Part shown: one piece after another, positions 34,317 through 43,144 of the stretch
How positions within the stretch are numbered: the first letter of the stretch is position 1
Layout: every line of letters starts with the position of its first letter
Source: Metaclostridioides mangenotii
GTDB taxonomy: Bacteria; Bacillota; Clostridia; Peptostreptococcales; Peptostreptococcaceae
DNA length: 64,000 nt
Assembly: GCF_017873185.1 (NCBI RefSeq)
Contig: NZ_JAGGJX010000007.1
Coordinates: forward strand, 62,001 to 126,000
Reading direction: 5' to 3'
Translations under genes and position numbers: made by a program
Notes under the pieces: model-generated
The model's input: the letters and a program-made list of their open reading frames with translations, nothing else
Databases searched by the model: none
Told to the model about the DNA's origin: nothing

Positions 34317-34911
34317 ACCAATTCTCCTTCATATATACCATAAATTTATACGCTTTTTCATTTAACTCTGAATAGGTACCTGAATTATCTATAATATAGT
34401 CTGCAATTTTCGCTTTTTCATTCTGGCTCATTTGAGAGTTAATTCTATTTAAAGCTTCCTCTTTTGTACATTTATCTCTTTTTTGTACTCTTCTTATCTG
34501 TTCATCTATATTGCATGTAACTACCAACAGCTTATCTACAATTTCAGTATATCCATGCTCAATTAAAATAGCTGCGTCGATAACTGTTATGGATTTATTT
34601 AAATTTTTAAAATATTCTATCCTAGATAGTATTACTTCTTGTATCATTGGATGCGTTAAAGAATTTAGTTTTTCAAGTCTCTCTTCATCTTTAAATACTA
34701 TACTTCCAAGTTTTTTTCTGTTTAGTGTTTTGTCTTCGTTTCGAATTTCATATCCAAACTCTTCGTATATCTTTTTCGAAAAATTTTCATCTTCCATTAT
34801 TTCTCTTGCAACTTTGTCGGCATCTATTACATCGATACCGTTTCTTATAAATATTTTAGATAGGCTGCTTTTCCCACAGCCTATATTTCCAGTAAGTCCT
34901 AATATTAACAT
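34309..34911 (-). CDS. coaE: Dephospho-CoA kinase
   Basis: 200-residue P-loop kinase for the last step of coenzyme A synthesis. Walker A GLTGNIGCGKSS near residue 6, then IDADKVAREI and the lid region RVQKRDKCTKEEALNRI. It lies 11 bases after polA, an order common in Firmicutes. Confidence 0.96.
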   Translation of the reverse strand: MLILGLTGNIGCGKSSLSKIFIRNGIDVIDADKVAREIMEDENFSKKIYEEFGYEIRNEDKTLNRKKLGSIVFKDEERLEKLNSLTHPMIQEVILSRIEYFKNLNKSITVIDAAILIEHGYTEIVDKLLVVTCNIDEQIRRVQKRDKCTKEEALNRINSQMSQNEKAKIADYIIDNSGTYSELNEKAYKFMVYMKENWCE

Positions 34912-34922
34912 ATCTAAATCAC

Positions 34923-37562
34923 CTACTTAACGTCATACCAAGAATTTCCAACATTTAAATCTACATCTAAATGCACATCCATCTGTATAGCATTTTCCAT
35001 TTCTTCTTTTACTATAATTTTTACTTCTTCTATTTCATCATCCGTAGTTTCAACTATAAGCTCATCGTGAACTTGAAGTATAAGTTTAGATTTAAGAGAG
35101 CTCTCTTCAAGTTTTTTGTGAACATTTACCATTGCTATTTTTATTATATCTGCTGCACTTCCTTGTATAGGTGCATTCATCGCAAACCTTTTTCCTCTAT
35201 TTCTCTCAACAAAATTCGAGGATTTTATCTCTGGGATATATCTTCTTCTATTTAGAATAGTAGTTGCATATCCAGTTTCAGTTGCTTTTTCGATTGTATC
35301 GTCCATAAACTCTTTGATTTTGCTGTATTTTGCAAAGTAACTTTCTATATACTCTTTTGCTTTTGGTACAGAAATATTTAAATCATCTGCTAATCCAAAG
35401 TCAGATTTTCCGTATATAATACCGAAGTTTACAGCTTTTGCAGCACTTCTCAACTCTAAAGTTACATCTTTTGTATCAACACCGAATACTTGAGATGCTG
35501 TCTTAGTATGAATATCTTCATATTCCTTAAAAGCTTCAATCATATTTTCATCTTGACTCATATGGGCAAGAACTCTAAGCTCAACTTGAGAGTAGTCCGC
35601 ATCTACAAGCTGGCAACCCTCTCCTGAAATAAATACTTTACGAATTTCCCTACCTATTTCCATTCTAACTGGGATGTTTTGAAGGTTTGGATCAGTTGAT
35701 GAAATTCTTCCTGTTGTAGTAATTGTTTGATTAAATGAAGAATGTATCCTATTACTTATAGGGTTTATAATGCCTAGTAATCCTTCAACATAAGTCGAAT
35801 TAAGCTTAGTAATCTGTCTGTATTCAGTAATTTTTTCTACAATAGGATGCTTATCATGAAGTTTTTCAAGTACATCTGCATTTGTTGAGTACCCTGTTTT
35901 AGTTTTTTTCACAACTGGAAGTTCTAGTTTTTCAAATAGTATAACACCCAATTGCTTTGGTGAATTTATATTAAACTTTTCTCCAGATAATTCAAATATT
36001 TCTTTTTCTAGAGTTTCTATTATTTCTTTAAATTTTACACCCAATTCATTTAGCTTCTCTCTATCAACCATAATGCCGACAAATTCCATATGTCCTAAAA
36101 CTTCCACAAGCGGCATTTCTACATGGTAGAATAAACCATCCATTTCCATCTCAACTAATTTACTCTCCATTTGAGGTATAACTTCAGATACAGTTTTAAT
36201 TACACTTCCGATATAGTTAGATAGCTCTTCTAGGTTAAGGTCTTCGTACTTTTTAGCTTTTACTCCTTTACCTAGTAAATCTTCCTTTGATTTTACATTT
36301 TTTGAAAGGTATTTCATTGCTATTGCTGAACAATCATAAGAAGTAGAGGATGTCGAGTCGATTAAGTACTCTGCAATCGATATGTCAAAGTGAATATTAT
36401 TTAATTCAATTTCATATGGTTTTAGAGCTGTGTAGTCTTCTTTTAGGCTGTAACCAAGTTTTTTAATTTCATAATCTGATAAAATCTCAGATAATTTTTC
36501 TATCTCGTCTTCAGCTACATAGTATATCTCTTTTCCATCTATGCTTATAAACATGTATATTATATTTTTCTCTAGTATATTACCTTCTCTAGATACACTT
36601 TTTAAGATTAACTTTTTCTCTTCTTTTGCTTTTTTCATAAAATCAGAAATATTATCAAGCCTTTTAACTTCAATGATTTCCTCTTCAACTTCCTCACCGT
36701 TTAGAGTAGATATTCTAGTAAGTAGACTATTAAATCCAAAGTATCTAATTTTTTCAGTAAGTTCATTTTGATTATAGTCCCCAAATACCATACTCTCAAG
36801 ATCAACATCAATAGGAACATCCCTTATAATTGTAGCTAGTCTCTTACTCATAATAGCTGTTTCTTTGTTTTCTTCTATTTTTTTCTTCACATTTCCCTTT
36901 AACTTATCTATATTTTCTAATATATTCTCTATATTTGAAAATTCTTTAATAAGCTTTATCCCAGTCTTTTCTCCTATACCAGGCACTCCAGGTATATTAT
37001 CTGATTTATCCCCCATCAATCCTTTTAAATCTATAAATTGATCAGGTGTCATCTCATATCTTTCAACTACAGAATCGTAATTGTACTCTTCTACCTCACC
37101 TACTCCTTTTTTAGTAATAAGAGTAGTCGTATTATTTGAAGCTAACTGAATAGCATCTTTATCTCCAGTAACTATATATACTTTAAAACCTGCCTCTTCA
37201 CCTCTTTTAGAAACAGTACCAATTATATCATCAGCTTCATAACCGTCTATCTCTAGCCTATTGATATTGAACTTGTCCAATAAATCTTTTAAAGGTTCAA
37301 ACTGCTCTCTAAGCTCATCAGGCATCTTTTTTCTTCCAGCCTTGTAATCATCAAACTCTAAATGTCTAAAAGTAGGCGCTTTTCTATCAAACGCGACACT
37401 TATATGTGTCGGTTTATATGTATCAATTGTCTTCAATAACATTGTAGTAAAGCCGTAAATCGCGTTAGTTTTAAGTCCTTCTTTATTGTTCATTTCCGGT
37501 AGAGCATAAAAAGCTCTATTAATTATCGAGTTTCCATCTATAATAACCAAAGTTTTATCCAA
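34923..37562 (-). CDS. polA: DNA polymerase I
   Basis: 879 residues. An N-terminal 5'-3' exonuclease/flap domain (about 1-290; IIDGNSIINRAFYALP, SDNIPGVPGIGEKTG), a degenerate 3'-5' exonuclease domain (about 300-470) and the family A polymerase. Polymerase motifs A (DADYSQVELRVLAH), B (RSAAKAVNFGIIYGKSD) and C (LQVHDELIVE) are intact. The DxE proofreading motif is not visible where expected (LILKSVSREGN), so proofreading is probably absent. The start is TTG at 37562, 8 bases from AGGAG. The frame is open eight codons further upstream. Confidence 0.96.
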   Translation of the reverse strand: MDKTLVIIDGNSIINRAFYALPEMNNKEGLKTNAIYGFTTMLLKTIDTYKPTHISVAFDRKAPTFRHLEFDDYKAGRKKMPDELREQFEPLKDLLDKFNINRLEIDGYEADDIIGTVSKRGEEAGFKVYIVTGDKDAIQLASNNTTTLITKKGVGEVEEYNYDSVVERYEMTPDQFIDLKGLMGDKSDNIPGVPGIGEKTGIKLIKEFSNIENILENIDKLKGNVKKKIEENKETAIMSKRLATIIRDVPIDVDLESMVFGDYNQNELTEKIRYFGFNSLLTRISTLNGEEVEEEIIEVKRLDNISDFMKKAKEEKKLILKSVSREGNILEKNIIYMFISIDGKEIYYVAEDEIEKLSEILSDYEIKKLGYSLKEDYTALKPYEIELNNIHFDISIAEYLIDSTSSTSYDCSAIAMKYLSKNVKSKEDLLGKGVKAKKYEDLNLEELSNYIGSVIKTVSEVIPQMESKLVEMEMDGLFYHVEMPLVEVLGHMEFVGIMVDREKLNELGVKFKEIIETLEKEIFELSGEKFNINSPKQLGVILFEKLELPVVKKTKTGYSTNADVLEKLHDKHPIVEKITEYRQITKLNSTYVEGLLGIINPISNRIHSSFNQTITTTGRISSTDPNLQNIPVRMEIGREIRKVFISGEGCQLVDADYSQVELRVLAHMSQDENMIEAFKEYEDIHTKTASQVFGVDTKDVTLELRSAAKAVNFGIIYGKSDFGLADDLNISVPKAKEYIESYFAKYSKIKEFMDDTIEKATETGYATTILNRRRYIPEIKSSNFVERNRGKRFAMNAPIQGSAADIIKIAMVNVHKKLEESSLKSKLILQVHDELIVETTDDEIEEVKIIVKEEMENAIQMDVHLDVDLNVGNSWYDVK

Positions 37563-37841
37563 ATCAATCACTCCTAATTTAGTCAAATTTCTTATGTATA
37601 CTATACATAAAAAATTTATGATAAATATATTACCATAAATATATTTTGCAACTAATATATAATATTTCCATATTTTCTGTTTAAATCCATTACTTTAGAT
37701 TTTATTTTACATAATATAAATCATATCATAAAATGAAAATAAAATCAGATAAAGCTACAATCTAATCGTAATTTTTTGATCTAATTTTAATTCAAATAAA
37801 TAAAATTTCAATTTTTAAAAATTATATTAAATTTAAATATA
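37563..37841. other. AT-rich spacer between polA and tRNA-Leu
   Basis: About 280 very AT-rich bases. It must hold the polA promoter on the minus strand, which I cannot locate with confidence. No ORF, repeat or RNA is visible. Confidence 0.5.
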
Positions 37842-37870
37842 TTGCAATCGATTTTTATTTTTGTTATAAT
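37842..37870 (+). promoter_or_regulatory. Promoter of tRNA-Leu
   Basis: -35 TTGCAA (37842-37847) and -10 TATAAT (37865-37870) with a 17-base spacer, 13 bases before the tRNA. Confidence 0.85.
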
Positions 37871-37883
37871 ATTAAAGGTACGA

Positions 37884-37970
37884 GCCGCTGTGATGGAATA
37901 GGCAGACGTAGTGGATTCAAAATCCACCGGTAGTGATACCGTGCCGGTTCGAATCCGGCCAGCGGCACCA
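37884..37970 (+). tRNA. tRNA-Leu (anticodon CAA)
   Basis: Acceptor stem GCCGCTG/CAGCGGC, D-arm, anticodon stem GTGGA/TCCAC around TTCAAAA with anticodon CAA at 37918-37920, a long variable arm typical of class II tRNA, T-loop GGTTCGAATCC, discriminator A and an encoded CCA (37968-37970). It decodes UUG leucine. Confidence 0.98.
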
Positions 37971-37973
37971 GTA

Positions 37974-38008
37974 AAAAAGAGTTATCTTAAATTTAGATAA
38001 CTCTTTTT
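37974..38008 (+). terminator. Terminator of tRNA-Leu
   Basis: A 14-bp stem AAAAAGAGTTATCT/AGATAACTCTTTTT (37974-37987 with 37995-38008), right after the CCA end, with a T-run. Confidence 0.92.
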
Positions 38009-38047
38009 CTATGTTTAAAATTCTACACACTTATTTAATCTAAAATT

Positions 38048-38365
38048 CTACCAATCACGCTCTGCTATGGCACCCAAACATATATCTATATCAAACCGTT
38101 TTAATATATATAACATCTCCACCTATAGATTCCCTTGTAATGGTCTCTATTTTACTATCATTTTCATCAAACTCTTCTTGTAACTCATTATCATAAATTT
38201 TTTCAATCTCATCGTAAGTAGTTTGTTCTTCTAAAAAGCTTATTACGGTCTCAATATAGCCTTTGACCTTATCTACCAATAACTCCGGATAATATTCATT
38301 AATGTACATATCTTATTATAGTTTGTAATTGCTATCAAATTTTTAGCTACTATGTATTCTTTCAT
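38048..38365 (-). pseudogene. Frameshifted small gene, DUF5713-like
   Basis: An ATG at 38365 has an excellent SD (GAGGAG, 38372-38377). The frame gives MKEYIVAKNLIAITNYNK and then must shift to DMYINEYYPELLVDKVKG, which runs to YIKTV and TGA. A second shift restores DIDICLGAIAERDW and TAG at 38048. Joined, the roughly 105-residue product resembles, from memory, the DUF5713 family (SY/FP..LVDK start, END-IET core, RDW end). Two frameshifts in 318 bases suggest recent decay. The 72-codon internal frame (38091-38309) lacks its own SD. Confidence 0.65.
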
Positions 38366-38459
38366 TTATCTCTCCTCTTTAATAAATACTCCTGTTAAAA
38401 TTAACTTAAATACACCCCTGTAAACTCTAATCAAACATTATTTGAAAAGACTTTAAGTA

Positions 38460-38762
38460 TTATCTATTTTTAATTTGATTTTCCAATAAACATATATGAT
38501 TTTTAAGTAAATCAATTTGATTGGATAAATCTTCACTTTGATTATTATCATCGCTATTTGCCTGAGACTGTGCAGCTGCAGTAAGTATATTTTGCCCCAT
38601 ATTTACAAGGAAGTTACCAAGCGCATTTTGTTCATTTACATCTAAATCATCAATCAGTAAAATTCCTATTATTGAGGAAAGAAGAGAGAACTGCTTTGCA
38701 GGTATATTAAAGAAACATGAATTATTTTTATTAACGGTTTTTGTTTGTCCGCTCTTAGCCAT
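38460..38762 (-). CDS. Conserved-looking hypothetical protein
   Basis: 100 residues from ATG 38762 with GGGGTGAT upstream. The central part (AKQFSLLSSIIGILLIDDL, NEQNALGNFLVNMGQNIL) is amphipathic-helical and resembles an unnamed clostridial family. The C-terminal third is a short coiled coil (DLSNQIDLLKNHICLLENQ). No signal peptide or metal motif. Function unknown. It is downstream of the degenerate radical-SAM gene on the same strand but separated by 0.8 kb. Confidence 0.7.
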   Translation of the reverse strand: MAKSGQTKTVNKNNSCFFNIPAKQFSLLSSIIGILLIDDLDVNEQNALGNFLVNMGQNILTAAAQSQANSDDNNQSEDLSNQIDLLKNHICLLENQIKNR

Positions 38763-38990
38763 ATAATCATCACCCCTACTATCTATCATATGAAAAAATA
38801 TAAATATGGTTCAGATTTGAAATTAATATCAAATTTATAGTAAATTTAACAAAAAAATAATATTTTTTTACCAAATTCCCAGTTTTACTATTTAGACGAC
38901 CAGTTTTGCAAATTCTATTGCCATATTTTGTAAAAAAATATATGATGTAATTAGAATATACAAATGATACATATTCAAACTTTTTACACA

Positions 38991-39251
38991 AAGAAGGTTT
39001 AACCGCCTTCTTCTTTTTTTACCCATTTTTAAATAACAGGGCTAGCCCTAGAACTTAATGAAAAATTAGTTCTGGGACTAGCCCTTTACTTATATATTTG
39101 AATCTATTATAAATTAGTTTTGCCACCGAATTAGTAGTTTCGGTGGTATATAACATTTTTTATTCTAAACGACAAAATTCCAACAGTCTTAACTGTTGGA
39201 ATTTAGCCGTAGTAGCAACTATATTGAGGATGTTAGGGAAAGTTACTACTA
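38991..39251. repeat. Array of five consecutive hairpins
   Basis: Within 260 bases lie five inverted repeats: 38991-39012 (AAGAAGG/CCTTCTT, then a T-run), 39038-39085 (AGGGCTAG/CTAGCCCT extended to about 18 pairs), 39123-39146 (CCACCGAA/TTCGGTGG), 39175-39204 (13 perfect pairs, AAATTCCAACAGT) and 39209-39251 (GTAGTAG-AACT/AGTT-CTACTAC). No ORF covers them. They could be stacked terminators, a structured RNA or remnants of repeats. Confidence 0.8.
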
Positions 39252-39592
39252 CAATAGGGTATTATATTATGGTTTTTAAACTATTCTTTCTATATACATA
39301 ATACTGCTACTATATGAATTTGGTATGAGTTTTATATAAAAAAAATGTGAAATTTATTTATTAAAAACTACTTTTACTAAATTGATCTCTTTACAGCCCA
39401 TATGGAAACATATAATATAGGTTGTACAATGAAATCTAAATACATATTTTTGATAGACCTCATATTTCTCAGCTCCTAGATTTCCGAGCTTATAAATAAA
39501 AATAGCAGCTCAGAAAGTATTTTACTACTTCTTAACTGCTATTATTTCCTTAATTAATAGATTTTATTACATTTAATGTACAACTCTCTAAT
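39252..39592. other. Intergenic remainder with a terminator-like hairpin
   Basis: AT-rich. AATAGCAG (near 39507) can pair with CTGCTATT (near 39545) and is the likely terminator of the minus-strand gene that ends at 39593. A smaller AGCTC/GAGCT inverted repeat lies just before it. Nothing else seen. The stretch from 38763 to 38990 is also without a gene. Confidence 0.55.
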
Positions 39593-40582
39593 TTATAAGT
39601 TTTTTACAATCTGTTCATCAATGTTTGACCTAATATATCTATTTAAAAGTATCTCTTCAATAGTTAGATCACTTAGATTTCCGAGTTCATAACTTTTTTC
39701 ATCTATCTTTCTTATCTCAACTCTTCCATCTGCAAAGATATAAATTTTATCGTATTTATATCTATTGTCTTTAAAGTCATCATCTACGTACTTAACATTA
39801 ATTTCATCGAGCTCTAGAATTCTACCTTTGCTAGAAATTCTGACGCTATTGCCTTTTTTAGAAAGACTTGTATATCTAATATGGTCTTTTAATTCAAGTT
39901 TTTCACTATTATTTTCTTTATCTACAACCCAAATGACTTTATCTTTATATTTCTCTAAATTCTTTAGAAGAAATCGGTCAGCTTTAAAATTGTCAATTCT
40001 AATTACTACAAGATCAAAGTTATCAAGCATATATCTAAACACGTCATTTATATTTTTATTAGTTATAATATTTTTGCCTACTACTTCAATTATTCTACAG
40101 CCTTTATCACATATGGTTTCCAACACATTCACTATTTTAGAGCTATTGGCCTTTTCGATCCTCTCGCCTTCTAACTCTAATACCATGTAAATAGGTATAA
40201 AATATTCGGTAGTCCCAGTTATTTCAACTACATCCGGAAATTTAACTGCCTCCTCATAAAAATCTAAAAATATATTATGATATAGCTTTAATAGTGGAAT
40301 ATGAGTTTTAAATTTATTAGTGCTAAAACCATATCTTTCCTCTATAATCTTTTGAATTTCCAGAGTGCTTTTGCTTCCGTCACACTCCGCTAATGTAAGT
40401 AATTCTTCAGAACCTAAGGTGTCAATATATATTGTTTTTAACATGTCTTTGTTATCACTTTCGATTGAGCTGATAATTATATTCTCATCAGGACATATAT
40501 GTGCCCTTGTTTCCTCAAGTAATTTTGGATACTTATGTTTAATTGACTCGTAAAATAGTTCAATATCATCAGTATTTTTCAT
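39593..40582 (-). CDS. Degenerate radical-SAM/SPASM-like protein with PqqD-like N-terminus
   Basis: 329 residues. Residues about 55-110 (LAECDGSKSTLEIQKIIEER) read like a PqqD/RRE-type domain. Residues 125-220 follow the radical-SAM pattern: FIPIYMVLELE where the family has P-x-x-x-x-x-ELT, then a helix before GCRIIEVVGK where GC-x-x-I-x-LTGGEP is expected. The CxxxCxxC loop is missing and GGEP is gone. Residues 278-315 (IYIFADGRVEIRK, YELGNLSDLTIEEIL) match a SPASM tail without its cysteines. Probably a non-catalytic maturase relative. SD (TTAGGAG) is present. It follows an ABC exporter on the same strand with no clear terminator between. Confidence 0.7.
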   Translation of the reverse strand: MKNTDDIELFYESIKHKYPKLLEETRAHICPDENIIISSIESDNKDMLKTIYIDTLGSEELLTLAECDGSKSTLEIQKIIEERYGFSTNKFKTHIPLLKLYHNIFLDFYEEAVKFPDVVEITGTTEYFIPIYMVLELEGERIEKANSSKIVNVLETICDKGCRIIEVVGKNIITNKNINDVFRYMLDNFDLVVIRIDNFKADRFLLKNLEKYKDKVIWVVDKENNSEKLELKDHIRYTSLSKKGNSVRISSKGRILELDEINVKYVDDDFKDNRYKYDKIYIFADGRVEIRKIDEKSYELGNLSDLTIEEILLNRYIRSNIDEQIVKNL

Positions 40583-40744
40583 ATATTGTTTACACTCCTA
40601 ACCTTTTGAATATTACCTCTTAAAAATATCACTTAGATCATTTTAATTCAATATATTTTCATAAGTGGCACTTGAATCTACAAAACTGGACAAAAATCAC
40701 TAAATTATCATAAGATAACTCGGTCTTTATGTGGTATTTTATCT

Positions 40745-42445
40745 TTATTTGCTGTGTAAATTACTGTAAACACCTTTTTGTGCTATCAGCTCTTCGTGTG
40801 TACCTCTTTCTTCAATCCCTTTATCTGTTAAAACTATTATCTCATCTGCATTTTTAATTGTAGATAATCTATGTGCTACAATTAAACTTGTCCTATCTTT
40901 GCTTAGATCTTCTAAAGATTCTTGTATTTCTCTTTCTGTTACATTATCTAGCGCAGATGTAGCTTCATCAAGAATTATTATAGGTGGATTTTTAAGGAAT
41001 ATTCTCGCTATAGAAATTCTCTGTTTTTGACCTCCTGATAGCTTAACTCCTCTTTCTCCTATATAAGTCTCATAACCATGTGGTTGTGTGCATACAAAGT
41101 CATGTATTTTAGCTTTTTTAGCAGCCTCAATCATATCTTCATCAGTAGCATTAGGATTACCACACATAATATTTTCCCTTATTGTACCAGTAAATAAGAA
41201 TACTTCCTGTTGAACAACACCTACATTTCTTCTTAGAGATTTTAAGCTAGCATCTCTTATACTAGTTCCATCTATGGTAATCTCACCACTATCGTATTCA
41301 TAGAAACGAGGTAGTAAGTTACATATAGTAGTTTTTCCTCCTCCAGATGGACCAACCAAAGCAACGGTTTTTCCTGCATCAATAGTAAGATTTAGATCTT
41401 TAAGAACTTCTGTATTATCTTCATATGTAAAAGATACTTCTTTAAATTCGATTTTCCCTTTAATATCTTTAAGCTCAATAGGATTTGATTTTTCTTTTTG
41501 TTGATCCTCATCTAGTATTTCTTTAAATCTTTTAAATCCTGTCATACCGTTTTGGTACTGCTCAGTAAAGTTTATAAGCTTTTTCATCGGTTGCGTAAAC
41601 ATCTTTACATACAGAATGTACGCCGCAAAATCACCTATTGTAATCTTACCATTATAAGTAAAATAACCACCTGCGATTACCGCTATCCACTCCAATATGT
41701 CCATATATAAATTCATACCTGAGTAATACTCAGCCATTGCTTTGTACGATTTCTCTCTTGCTCTTCTAAATTTATTATTGCTATTATTAAACTTCTGTAA
41801 TTCTTCATTCTCATTAGAAAAAGACTTAGTTACTGTCATCCCAGCTATACTGTTTTCCAAAGTTGCATTGACATCACCAATTGTTACTCTACTCTCCATA
41901 AAAGCATCATTCATCTTATCTTTTTTTATAACAGCAAACCAAACTATAAATGGAAGAATTGCAAATATCAACAAGGTAAGCGGTACATTTATATCTACAA
42001 GAATAAAGAATGAACCAATTAACATGACTATTGAAATAAATAAGTCCTCAGGACCATGGTGGGCCAATTCTGTGACATCCATCAAGTCGTTTACTATCCT
42101 AGACATAGTAACCCCTGATTTATTGTTATCAAAATATGTGTTAGGTAGTCTCTGTAAATGTGTGAATACTTCATTTCTCATATCTGCCTGCATTCCTACA
42201 CCAACAACATGTCCCCAATACTGCATAAAATAGTTAAGCCCTGCTTTAAGTATAAATATAGCTATAAGTACAACTGCAAATATTACAAGCATCCTAAAAT
42301 TTTTATCAGGGACAATATCATCCATTATATTTCTAGTTATCATAGGATAAACTAAATCACATAATGAAAATAGAAATGCTGCTATTAGATCAATTATAAA
42401 CAGCTTTTTATACGGTTTATAGTATTTTATAAAATCTTTTATCAT
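40745..42445 (-). CDS. ABC exporter, fused permease and ATPase
   Basis: 566 residues. Six membrane helices in the type-1 exporter fold (about 1-310), then the nucleotide-binding domain with Walker A GPSGGGKTT, signature LSGGQKQR, Walker B IIILDEAT and the switch AHRLST. It would act as a homodimer. Substrate is not predictable; lipids, drugs or peptides are all possible. There is no N-terminal C39 peptidase domain. Its neighbour downstream is the radical-SAM-like protein, which could suggest a peptide. Confidence 0.9.
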   Translation of the reverse strand: MIKDFIKYYKPYKKLFIIDLIAAFLFSLCDLVYPMITRNIMDDIVPDKNFRMLVIFAVVLIAIFILKAGLNYFMQYWGHVVGVGMQADMRNEVFTHLQRLPNTYFDNNKSGVTMSRIVNDLMDVTELAHHGPEDLFISIVMLIGSFFILVDINVPLTLLIFAILPFIVWFAVIKKDKMNDAFMESRVTIGDVNATLENSIAGMTVTKSFSNENEELQKFNNSNNKFRRAREKSYKAMAEYYSGMNLYMDILEWIAVIAGGYFTYNGKITIGDFAAYILYVKMFTQPMKKLINFTEQYQNGMTGFKRFKEILDEDQQKEKSNPIELKDIKGKIEFKEVSFTYEDNTEVLKDLNLTIDAGKTVALVGPSGGGKTTICNLLPRFYEYDSGEITIDGTSIRDASLKSLRRNVGVVQQEVFLFTGTIRENIMCGNPNATDEDMIEAAKKAKIHDFVCTQPHGYETYIGERGVKLSGGQKQRISIARIFLKNPPIIILDEATSALDNVTEREIQESLEDLSKDRTSLIVAHRLSTIKNADEIIVLTDKGIEERGTHEELIAQKGVYSNLHSK

Positions 42446-42581
42446 AACTCTTATTTCCTCCTGTCTAAATTATATATAAATTCTCCTAAGTAGTGTATTA
42501 TATTTATAAGATTTCAACAAAAAATCCCACAATAATAATCAGTTTTTGTGAAATAAGAATAATTATGATACATATTAAGTT

Positions 42582-43115
42582 TTATTGATAAATTATTTTT
42601 TTCAATATTTCCTCACTTAATTCTAATTTTTTGGTATCTAAGCAATATTTTATATGCTCTGCAACTGAGGTATAATCACCTAATTTAAATTGCTTAACAC
42701 CTATATCATAATTAACATCACTCACTATACCAATTAAATCTGATGTATCAGATATTAGTTTTGTATACAAAATACTTCGAGTAATTTCTATCTTTTTAAA
42801 TTTATACCCTTTAAATCCTTCTATAATTATTAAATCTGTATTTTTATATAAATTAATAATATCATATAATGACTTCTCTTGTTCAGTTTTTTCAACAAAA
42901 ACAAACGTATTTTCCGATAAAATACTCACGCTGCTAGCTCCAGAGTTTCGATACCTCATAGAGTCTTTATTTGGTCTATCTATTTCGAAATCATGGCATG
43001 TATGCTTAATACAACCTATATTAAGTCCAAGATTTGTCAACTCTTTTACTACACCTTCTATAAGAGTTGTTTTTCCAACGCCCGAATAAGAAGTTATCGA
43101 TAATATATTGTACAT
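42582..43115 (-). CDS. mobB: Molybdopterin-guanine dinucleotide biosynthesis protein MobB
   Basis: 177-residue P-loop protein (SYSGVGKTTL), with the family's IKHTCHDFEIDRPNKDS and RYRNSGA and later IIIEGFKGYKFKKIEI. It assists formation or delivery of the molybdenum cofactor. ATG at 43115 fits GGAGA upstream, better than GTG at 43121. It follows moeA by about 30 bases, so the two form an operon. Confidence 0.92.
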   Translation of the reverse strand: MYNILSITSYSGVGKTTLIEGVVKELTNLGLNIGCIKHTCHDFEIDRPNKDSMRYRNSGASSVSILSENTFVFVEKTEQEKSLYDIINLYKNTDLIIIEGFKGYKFKKIEITRSILYTKLISDTSDLIGIVSDVNYDIGVKQFKLGDYTSVAEHIKYCLDTKKLELSEEILKKIIYQ

Positions 43116-43144
43116 ATACACATCTCCACCTTTATAACTTTAAT

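Noticed and set aside
38779-38991. Minus-strand 70-codon ORF before the 100-residue gene
   Set aside because: No SD, AT-driven composition (Tyr, Phe, Asn, Lys), and it overlaps the start of a better-supported gene.
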